Source: Proteiniphilum sp. (GTDB lineage: Bacteria > Bacteroidota > Bacteroidia > Bacteroidales > Dysgonomonadaceae). From it: DNA of 6,221 bases. Of this stretch, positions 1-4,741 are shown piece by piece. The position numbers and the translations under genes were made by a program. Location: assembly GCA_012728465.1 (NCBI GenBank), contig JAAYFB010000242.1, forward strand, positions 1 through 6,221. Reading direction: 5' to 3'. The notes under the pieces were generated by a model. The model was not told where the DNA came from. It did not search any database and saw nothing but the letters and a program-made list of their open reading frames with translations. The first letter of the stretch is position 1. Every line of letters begins with the position of its first letter.

Positions 1-296
1 AGATATGCGTGCATATTAAGGTAAAGGTAGAGCTCAATTATTTCGGGCACATCACTCTGTACATATATTACTGATTTCTCGGGGTCGATGCCAGCTGCCA
101 GATAGTCAACTAGTACATTCTTAACGTTGTTGTGCAATAATTTAGGGTCGGGGTGTGTGGTAAGCGAGTGTATATCTGCTATAAAAAAATAGCAGTTGTT
201 CTCCTCTTGCATGCGAATAAAGTTTTGCAATGCTCCAAAATAGTTACCTAAGTGTAGGTTCCCAGTTGCACGTATTCCACTAACTACTGTATTCAT
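1..296 (-). CDS. trpS: Tryptophanyl-tRNA synthetase, N-terminal part (cut by window edge)
   Basis: This gene encodes the class I synthetase that charges tRNA-Trp with tryptophan using ATP in the cytoplasm. Only the first 98 codons are present; the gene runs off the left edge. My translation starts MNTVVSGIRATGNLHLGNYF, which matches the family's opening SGI(R/Q)PTGxLHLGNY. HLGN at residues 15-18 is the HIGH-type ATP-binding signature. The ADIHSLT stretch at 40-46 and the YLYLNMHAYL stretch near residue 90 also fit TrpRS of the Rossmann fold. Residue 10 is Ala where Pro is common. The start is set by the conserved N-terminus, since the family begins only a few residues before SGI. No Shine-Dalgarno sequence is seen; the leader is A-rich, as usual in Bacteroidota. 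It lies 66 bp downstream of valS on the same strand, with a strong hairpin between them. The KMSKS loop and anticodon-binding part are outside the window. Confidence 0.95.
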   Translation of the reverse strand, partial: MNTVVSGIRATGNLHLGNYFGALQNFIRMQEENNCYFFIADIHSLTTHPDPKLLHNNVKNVLVDYLAAGIDPEKSVIYVQSDVPEIIELYLYLNMHAY

Positions 297-313
297 TTTG
301 TTATCGTTATTAA

Positions 314-350
314 TGAGATAGGCTGTTAACTTATCCAACAGCCTATCTCA
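314..350 (-). terminator. Perfect 14-bp hairpin between valS and trpS
   Basis: TGAGATAGGCTGTT (314-327) and its exact reverse complement (337-350) enclose a 9-nt loop. Read on the minus strand the hairpin starts 12 nt after the valS stop codon and ends 17 nt before the trpS start codon. It is followed by TTAATAACGATAAC rather than a clean T-run. It could be a weak or Rho-independent-like terminator for valS, a processing or stabilising hairpin in a valS-trpS transcript, or a structure in the trpS leader. The perfect stem is seen directly; the role is inferred. I see no clear Bacteroides promoter between the two genes, so complete termination here would leave trpS needing a promoter inside valS. 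Confidence 0.6.
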
Positions 351-362
351 ATATATATTTAT

Positions 363-2987
363 TTATCCTTGTAATCCTTTGATGCTCTCTTTAAGCACCA
401 CAATTTTGTTTTCAGCATCGGCCTGTTTTTTGCGTTCATTTTCCACAATTTCAGGTTTAGCATTTTGCACAAATCTCTCGTTGCTTAGTTTATTCATTAC
501 CGATTTCAAGAATCCTTCGAGATAGACAATTTCATCTTCCATCTTCTTTATTTCGGCTTCAATATCAATATTGCTTTCGCTTAATGGAATTGCAAACTCT
601 GTGGCACCCACCATAAAGGCTGCCGCACCAGATGTTTTGTCCTTCACATCTTCGATAGATGTTAGATTTGCCATTTTTGCAATAACACAATCATTAATAT
701 TGTTGTGCTTGCCAATAACTTGTAGGCTTAGCTCCTCACGATTAGGTATGTTTTTCTCTAATCGTATTGTGCGAACACCAGCCACAATGTGTTTTGTTAC
801 CTCAAAGTCAGATAATATTTTTTCGTCAACATTATCGCCCTTTGGTAGAGTGGCAAACATGATGCTTTCTCCCTCTTCTCTTGTTACCAATGCTTGCCAC
901 AACTCTTCGGTGATGAATGGCATGAATGGGTGTAGTAATCTCAGTAAGCTATCGAAGAACGAAAGAGTGGCCTCGTATGTGGCACGATCGATTGGTTGCT
1001 GATACGCAGGTTTAGCCATCTCAAGATACCATGACGAGAACTCGTCCCAGAATAGTTTGTAAACAGCCATTAATGCTTCCGATAGGCGATACTTGCTAAA
1101 TAGGTCGTCCATTTCGGCTGTAGCTTTGGTAAGTATGTTGTCGAACCATTGAATAGCTCTTTTTGCTGTTTCTGGCTGTTCGATGTCATTGCTCACTTCC
1201 CATCCTTTTACTAGACGGAAGGCATTCCATATTTTATTATTGAAATTACGTCCTTGTTCGCAAAGTGCTTCATCAAAAAGCAAGTCGTTGCCGGCAGATG
1301 ATGCAAGTAGCATACCCATACGTACGCCATCGGCTCCGTGCTTCTCCATCAATGCAATGGGGTCGGGCGAGTTGCCAAGTTGTTTCGACATCTTGCGTCC
1401 CTGAATGTCACGAACGATGCCTGTGAAGTAAACATTATTGAATGCTGGCTTCTCGCGATACTCATATCCTGCCATAATCATACGTGCCACCCAGAAGAAA
1501 ATAATATCGGGGGCAGTAACCAAATCGTTGGTAGGGTAGTAGTAGTTAATTTCCTCGTTGTCGGGGTTGTTGATGCCATCAAATACTGAAATTGGCCACA
1601 ACCAAGATGAGAACCAAGTGTCAAGACAGTCTTCGTCTTGACGCAAATCGTCAATCGATAGTTCGTAGTCAACCATCTTGAGTGCCTTTTCATATGCATC
1701 CTCTTTGGTTACTCCTACCACTATCCCGCCTTTTGGTAAGTAGTATGCAGGTATCTGATGCCCCCACCATAGTTGGCGGCTGATGCACCAGTCTTTGATG
1801 TTGCCTACCCAGTGGCGATATAGGTTTTTGTTATTTGCAGGATAAAACTTGATAGTGTCATCCTCCACAGCTTTGAGTGCTGGCTTGGCAATATCCTCCA
1901 TTTTTAGGAACCACTGCATCGAAAGCTTTGGTTCGATAACGGCTTTAGTTCTTTCCGAAAATCCAACTTTGTTAGTGTAAGCCTCAGTTTTTTCAAGCAG
2001 TCCAGCATCTTCTAGGTCAGATTCAATTTTCTTGCGAACATCAAATCTATCCATTCCAGCATACATTGCTCCATGCTCGTTAAGGGTGCCGTTGTCATTA
2101 AATATATCAATAGAGTCTAGGTTGTACTTTTCACCAAGCATATAATCGTTTACGTCGTGAGCGGGGGTTACTTTCAAGCAACCAGTTCCAAACTCTATGT
2201 CCACGTAGTCATCCTCAATGACGGGGATTGAACGATTGATAAGCGGCACTATAACTCTTTTGCCCTTTAGGTGAGCCGTTTTTGGGTTGTCGGGATGGAT
2301 ACACATTGCAGTATCGCCCATGATGGTTTCGGGTCGGGTAGTTGCTACCACTGCATAAGCGTTGTCTTCACCCTCAATAGCATATTTCAGATAATACATT
2401 TTGCCATTCACCTCTTTGTGCTCCACTTCCTCGTCAGATAGTGCAGTTAGGGCTTGTGGGTCCCAGTTTATCATCCTCACGCCACGGTATATCATGCCTT
2501 TATTGTATAAATCAACGAATACCTTAAGAACACTTTCCGAACGGATTTCGTCCATCGTAAATGTTGTTCTGTCCCAGTCGCACGATGCACCTAGCTTCTT
2601 CAATTGTTCGAGGATGATGCCTCCATGTGTGTGAGTCCAGTCCCAAGCGTGCTTAAGGAACTCATCTCTCGAAAGATCAGTTTTCTTAATGCCCTCTTTT
2701 GCTAGTTTTTCCACCACTTTTGCCTCTGTGGCAATAGATGCGTGGTCGGTGCCAGGCACCCAACAAGCATTTTTGCCCTGCATGCGTGCACGTCTCACCA
2801 GTATATCTTGAATAGTATTGTTGAGCATATGCCCCATATGCAATATCCCAGTCACGTTTGGTGGTGGAATGACGATAGTGTATGGCTCACGTTCGTCAGG
2901 CACAGAATGGAAGAATTTATTATCCATCCAATACTTATACCACTTATTTTCTACCTCTACGGGGTTATATTTGCTTGATATTTCCAT
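363..2987 (-). CDS. valS: Valyl-tRNA synthetase
   Basis: The 874-residue product charges tRNA-Val with valine and hydrolyses mischarged Thr-tRNA-Val. The length is close to that of other Bacteroidota ValRS and shorter than the 951 residues of E. coli. The N-terminal catalytic part carries PPPNVTG (41-47) and the HIGH motif HMGH (50-53). The editing (CP1) domain follows, with [13 protein letters not shown] (215-227) and TPAHD (274-278), whose Asp is the expected editing residue. The Rossmann fold resumes with [13 protein letters not shown] (401-413), [10 protein letters not shown] (456-465) and the KMSKS loop in the form KMSKQ (532-536). The alpha-helical anticodon-binding domain covers roughly 610-800. 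The charged C-terminal segment, about 806-873, fits the coiled-coil arm that contacts tRNA. All key motifs are intact. The start is supported by the typical first residues ([16 protein letters not shown]) and by a promoter element about 20 bp upstream. Long open frames on the opposite strand are shadows. Confidence 0.98.
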   Translation of the reverse strand: MEISSKYNPVEVENKWYKYWMDNKFFHSVPDEREPYTIVIPPPNVTGILHMGHMLNNTIQDILVRRARMQGKNACWVPGTDHASIATEAKVVEKLAKEGIKKTDLSRDEFLKHAWDWTHTHGGIILEQLKKLGASCDWDRTTFTMDEIRSESVLKVFVDLYNKGMIYRGVRMINWDPQALTALSDEEVEHKEVNGKMYYLKYAIEGEDNAYAVVATTRPETIMGDTAMCIHPDNPKTAHLKGKRVIVPLINRSIPVIEDDYVDIEFGTGCLKVTPAHDVNDYMLGEKYNLDSIDIFNDNGTLNEHGAMYAGMDRFDVRKKIESDLEDAGLLEKTEAYTNKVGFSERTKAVIEPKLSMQWFLKMEDIAKPALKAVEDDTIKFYPANNKNLYRHWVGNIKDWCISRQLWWGHQIPAYYLPKGGIVVGVTKEDAYEKALKMVDYELSIDDLRQDEDCLDTWFSSWLWPISVFDGINNPDNEEINYYYPTNDLVTAPDIIFFWVARMIMAGYEYREKPAFNNVYFTGIVRDIQGRKMSKQLGNSPDPIALMEKHGADGVRMGMLLASSAGNDLLFDEALCEQGRNFNNKIWNAFRLVKGWEVSNDIEQPETAKRAIQWFDNILTKATAEMDDLFSKYRLSEALMAVYKLFWDEFSSWYLEMAKPAYQQPIDRATYEATLSFFDSLLRLLHPFMPFITEELWQALVTREEGESIMFATLPKGDNVDEKILSDFEVTKHIVAGVRTIRLEKNIPNREELSLQVIGKHNNINDCVIAKMANLTSIEDVKDKTSGAAAFMVGATEFAIPLSESNIDIEAEIKKMEDEIVYLEGFLKSVMNKLSNERFVQNAKPEIVENERKKQADAENKIVVLKESIKGLQG

Positions 2988-3007
2988 CTTACTTTTTGAT
3001 TAAGATG

Positions 3008-3015
3008 CAAAAATA
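3008..3015 (-). promoter_or_regulatory. Bacteroides-type -7 element for valS
   Basis: On the minus strand this reads TATTTTTG, a full match to the Bacteroides -7 consensus TAnnTTTG, and is followed by C. It lies 20 bp upstream of the valS ATG, which predicts a short leader of roughly 10-17 nt. The -33 element is poor: the nearest TTTG (3030-3033) leaves a gap of only 14 nt instead of the expected 19-21. The assignment rests on the -7 match and its position. Confidence 0.6.
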
Positions 3016-3084
3016 CAAAAAATCTTTCTCAAAACATTAGTAATGATTGATGTGAAAAAATAAAGCATCTATTTATTTATAAAA

Positions 3085-3127
3085 TAGGGTGATAAACTTG
3101 CTTAAATCTTCAGTGCGTAGGGTGATA
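3085..3127. repeat. 10-bp direct repeat TAGGGTGATA
   Basis: TAGGGTGATA occurs exactly at 3085-3094 and again at 3118-3127, a 33-bp period, in a stretch that otherwise has little G. Two copies of a 10-mer so close together may be chance or a pair of protein-binding sites. It lies upstream of the valS promoter element (70-112 bp away), so a role in valS control is possible but not shown. Confidence 0.4.
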
Positions 3128-3230
3128 TTTTGGTTAATATATTGCAAAAAACAAATGTGTTTAATTATATATTGGGCCATTTCTCTTCTTTTCTCTTTAT
3201 TTTTTTGATAAAAATGAAGTAATTATCTTC

Positions 3231-3414
3231 AAACACATTTGTAATTGACAAAATATTTTTCTGAAAGTGCATAATTTATAGTGTTCTTGACATTGTATGA
3301 GCTCGGTTCTGTTAATAAACATAAATGGAGTTGCTCTCGGACTGGAAAAGGTTGTCAATTACATATTGTTTTTTGAGAAAAATAAGAAAAAGTGACTCAA
3401 TTACAAATGTGTTT
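3231..3414. repeat. 18-bp perfect inverted repeat, 148 bp apart
   Basis: AAACACATTTGTAATTGA at 3231-3248 is the exact reverse complement of 3397-3414. The pair bounds a 184-bp segment, in the size range of a miniature inverted-repeat element. A third related arm (TGTCAATTACA, 3353-3363) inside the segment is the inverted match of 3240-3250. No transposase is present, and I found no convincing target-site duplication at the ends, so the mobile-element reading is only a suggestion. Confidence 0.65.
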
Positions 3415-3468
3415 TTGTCCGCCGTAACTCAAGAGTCCCAAAACACAAATGTGTTTGACTCACTTTTT
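3387..3468. repeat. Long imperfect hairpin flanked by T-rich tracts
   Basis: AAAAAGTGACTCAA (3387-3400) pairs with TTGACTCACTTTTT (3455-3468) over 13 of 14 positions; the one mismatch is C3396 with C3459. After a symmetric 7-nt internal loop, TGTGTTTT (3408-3415) pairs with AAAACACA (3440-3447), leaving a 24-nt loop. The plus strand ends in a run of seven T (3464-3470), and the minus strand runs into TTTTTCTTATTTTTC, so in shape it resembles a bidirectional terminator. No gene ends near it. On the minus strand the closest upstream gene is tRNA-Arg, about 365 bp away. Confidence 0.55.
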
Positions 3469-3570
3469 TTGCCGAATGTTAATAATAAAGATTGAAATGA
3501 GTGGTTTTGGGTATTAATATTAGTGAATCAATATGTTTATGAGTAGGATTTTGCTAATATTCTATCGTTT

Positions 3571-3657
3571 ACATTTGGAGTTATATCGAATTATTTCCAA
3601 TTTCTATTAAGTACAAATTGTTTTAGCTCACTTTTTTCAATAATGTTAATTTTGTCA
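3571..3657 (+). repeat. Diverged partial copy of the upstream repeat block
   Basis: This stretch resembles two earlier pieces joined. Its first half (ACAT, then TTGGAGTT, TCG and ACAAATTGTTTT 42 bp later) follows the order and spacing of 3320-3372 (ACAT, ATGGAGTT, TCG, ACATATTGTTTT 41 bp later). Its second half (CTCACTTTTTTCAATAATG and TTAAT) follows 3460-3485 (CTCACTTTTTTTGCCGAATG, then TTAATAAT). The alignment was made by eye and is loose, so an old duplication with an internal deletion is only a proposal. Confidence 0.35.
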
Positions 3658-3833
3658 TTTTGATTAATCTGCATATAATCAAGTGATTTTACAAATAATA
3701 ACGTTAAGTAGATGTTATATTTAGTTTTTATTTGCATTTGTCTTGACGGAATTGTCTCTAATAGTTAATTAGCTTTTTGTTTTGATGTTAAAATAGTGGA
3801 TGGGGTGGTAGTGAGAGTGAGAAAGGTTATTTG

Positions 3834-3905
3834 TAGCCCAGCCGAGAATCGAACTCGGATCTAGAGTTTAGGAAACTCCTATTCTATCCATTGAACTACC
3901 AGGCC
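3834..3905 (-). tRNA. tRNA-Arg (anticodon CCT)
   Basis: The minus strand folds into a complete 72-nt cloverleaf that reads AGG codons. Acceptor GGCCTGG pairs with CTGGGCT, including G-U pairs at 1-72, 5-68 and 6-67. The D stem is GTTC/GAAT, the anticodon stem GGAGT/ACTCT and the T stem CCGAG/CTCGG with loop TTCGATT. The anticodon loop TTCCTAA places CCT at 34-36. The variable loop is 4 nt and the discriminator is A. The 3' CCA is not encoded: the next bases are CAA, so it must be added enzymatically. The gene stands alone, behind its own strong promoter, and no clear terminator follows within the next 50 bp. Confidence 0.95.
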
Positions 3906-3921
3906 TTCAGTAATCAAGTTG

Positions 3922-3952
3922 CAAATGTAATATTATTTCAAATACTGGCAAA
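3922..3952 (-). promoter_or_regulatory. Bacteroides consensus promoter for tRNA-Arg
   Basis: On the minus strand TTTG (3949-3952), a 19-nt spacer and TACATTTG (3922-3929) match the Bacteroides consensus TTTG-N19-21-TAnnTTTG at every fixed position. The -7 element is followed by C, as is frequent. It ends 16 bp before the first tRNA base, which suits a short 5' leader. This is the best promoter in the window. Confidence 0.8.
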
Positions 3953-3980
3953 TGATTTTAAGCAATAAGGACTAGTTCAC

Positions 3981-4004
3981 GTTTGATTAATAGTCAAATC
4001 AAAC
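3981..4004. repeat. Palindrome in the tRNA-flavodoxin spacer
   Basis: GTTTGATT (3981-3988) and AATCAAAC (3997-4004) form a perfect 8-bp stem with an 8-nt loop, followed on the plus strand by CCTTTTTG, or CTTTTT directly after the stem's last C. Within it, TTTGATTAATAGTCAAA (3982-3998) is a second, overlapping near-palindrome of 17 bp. It could be an operator for the divergent genes or a weak terminator. It resembles Crp/Fnr-type dyads, but the spacing does not fit the Fnr consensus TTGAT-N4-ATCAA exactly. Confidence 0.4.
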
Positions 4005-4021
4005 CTTTTTGATGTATGGCT

Positions 4022-4036
4022 TGTTAATCATTATTA
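4022..4036 (+). promoter_or_regulatory. Candidate Fur box upstream of flavodoxin
   Basis: TGTTAATCATTATTA matches 13 of 15 positions of the 7-1-7 Fur-box form TGATAATCATTATCA. It lies 38 bp before the flavodoxin start codon, where a repressor would be expected to act. Flavodoxins are often repressed by Fur because they replace ferredoxin when iron is scarce, so the placement makes biological sense. The site is in A+T-rich DNA, which raises the risk of a chance match, and I could not identify a convincing core promoter beside it. Confidence 0.4.
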
Positions 4037-4074
4037 GAAACAAGAAATACGATAATCAAATCATATAAACAACT

Positions 4075-4575
4075 ATGGGTAAAATTGCTATACTGTACGG
4101 CAGTTCGGGAGGAAATACAGAGATGGTGGCAAAAGGTATTGCCGATCTCTTTGATGGAGATGCCGATTTATATAATGTGGAGGACATAAGCGTCAATGTT
4201 ATTAAACCATACAAATATCTAATCCTTGGCGCATCCACTACGGGTATTGGCGACTTGCAAGATGATTGGGAAAGCTTCCTACCATCATTCGCTAAGGCCG
4301 ACTTGGCCGACAAAACGGTTGCAATATTTGCCCTTGGAGATAGTGCCTCATACTCAAGCAGCTTTGCCGAGGCAATGAAGGTGATGTATGATGCCATCGA
4401 GGGTAAAACAAACATTGTGGGTTCTGTAGCTGATGAGGGATACACATATGATGACACCCTTGCTGTTGTTGACGGACGTTTTGTGGGCCTGCCCATTGAT
4501 GAGGATAATGAGTACGACCTCACCGACGATAGGATTGGTGCGTGGGTGGATGAATTGAAAAAGATATTTGTTTAA
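4075..4575 (+). CDS. fldA: Long-chain flavodoxin
   Basis: The 166-residue product is a small acidic FMN protein that carries electrons at low potential in the cytoplasm, often in place of ferredoxin. The phosphate-binding loop is GSSGGNT (9-15). The second FMN loop is GASTTGIGDLQDDWESF (52-68). The third contains GDSASYSSSF (88-97), with Tyr93 as the expected FMN-stacking residue. The insertion at about 112-140 and the C-terminal IDEDNEYDLTDDRIGAWV (141-158) mark the long-chain type. Length is normal. Position 55 is Thr where many flavodoxins have the stacking Trp (TW-x-x-G); Helicobacter pylori flavodoxin is a known case with Ala there, and the rest of this protein resembles that one. The start directly precedes the first beta strand (KIAILYGS), and the leader is A-rich without a Shine-Dalgarno sequence. 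The gene is single, with a candidate Fur box upstream and a strong terminator downstream. Confidence 0.95.
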   Translation: MGKIAILYGSSGGNTEMVAKGIADLFDGDADLYNVEDISVNVIKPYKYLILGASTTGIGDLQDDWESFLPSFAKADLADKTVAIFALGDSASYSSSFAEAMKVMYDAIEGKTNIVGSVADEGYTYDDTLAVVDGRFVGLPIDEDNEYDLTDDRIGAWVDELKKIFV

Positions 4576-4617
4576 TCTCTGTTTGAATATATACTAAATT
4601 AGAATATATAAAATGTC

Positions 4618-4655
4618 GAGAAAGACCGAGCCAAGTGTGGTGAGGTCTTTTTTTT
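4618..4655 (+). terminator. Intrinsic terminator of flavodoxin gene
   Basis: AAAGACC (4621-4627) pairs with GGTCTTT (4644-4650) around a 16-nt loop, and the stem runs straight into eight T (4648-4655). The lower stem can extend by pairs of GAG (4618-4620) with T. A short CCA/TGG pairing is possible inside the loop. It begins 43 bp after the flavodoxin stop codon, so flavodoxin is probably transcribed on its own. Confidence 0.85.
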
Positions 4656-4686
4656 GTAAATTATTGACTTGGCTACCATATCTTTG
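4653..4686 (+). promoter_or_regulatory. Bacteroides-type promoter for the S9-like gene
   Basis: TATCTTTG (4679-4686), followed by C, is a full match to the -7 consensus TAnnTTTG. A TTTG at 4653-4656 lies 22 nt upstream, one more than the usual 19-21, and is formed by the end of the preceding terminator's T-run. Transcription from here would give a leader of about 50 nt before the start codon at 4742, A-rich near the start and without a Shine-Dalgarno sequence. Confidence 0.65.
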
Positions 4687-4741
4687 CAAACCTTAATTAT
4701 TTACACTACTTTCGCTATCAAATAATAAAAAACATAAACAT

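Larger units (their letters stand above)
3151..3624. repeat. Cluster of ACAAATGTGTTT repeats
   Basis: The 12-mer ACAAATGTGTTT is found exactly at 3151-3162 (+), 3231-3242 (-), 3403-3414 (+) and 3445-3456 (+). Two diverged copies follow the same pattern: ACATATTGTTTT at 3361-3372 and ACAAATTGTTTT at 3613-3624. Several copies share flanks: TCAATTAC precedes the core at 3355, 3397 and, inverted, at 3248, while CTCACTTTTTT follows the copies at 3445 and 3613. Spacing is irregular, so this is not a CRISPR array or a simple tandem repeat. It could be a group of binding sites, a REP-like family, or the remains of small palindromic elements inserted into one another. The copies are seen directly; any role is unknown. 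Confidence 0.75.
3016..3833. other. Long A+T-rich spacer without a recognisable gene
   Basis: About 800 bp between the valS promoter and the tRNA-Arg gene hold no open frame that looks like a protein on either strand, and I recognise no known RNA family. The base composition is visibly richer in A and T than the flanking genes, with many homopolymer A and T runs. The structured part runs from about 3118 to 3657 and contains the ACAAATGTGTTT repeat cluster described separately. The stretch 3660-3833 shows nothing I can name. A small RNA, a decayed gene or a decayed mobile element are all possible; no promoter matching TAnnTTTG was found within the stretch on either strand. Confidence 0.7.

Noticed and set aside
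331..339. TTATCCAAC resembling a DnaA box (TTATCCACA)
   Set aside because: It is a single imperfect match, explained as the loop and inner stem of the valS-trpS hairpin, with no other boxes around.
297..362. T-box or Trp-attenuator leader for trpS
   Set aside because: The 66-bp gap is too short for a T-box, no Trp-rich leader peptide is present, and only one hairpin forms.
571..1002. Open frame of 143 codons on the plus strand opposite valS
   Set aside because: It lies wholly inside the valS C-terminal coding region, its product has no recognisable motifs, and it has no promoter. The other plus-strand frames in valS (1183-1404, 1338-1589, 2401-2634, 2742-3003) are rejected for the same reasons.
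3151..3624. CRISPR array
   Set aside because: The repeated core is only 12 bp, occurs in both orientations and has irregular spacing (80, 172 and 42 bp between exact copies), with no cas gene nearby.
3981..4010. Hairpin with T-run read as a plus-strand terminator
   Set aside because: No plus-strand gene lies upstream; the only nearby gene to its left is on the minus strand. I kept it as a palindrome of unknown role.
4056..4523. Open frame of 155 codons on the minus strand opposite flavodoxin
   Set aside because: It mirrors a clearly real flavodoxin gene; its Ser-rich product has no recognisable fold and is typical of an antisense shadow.
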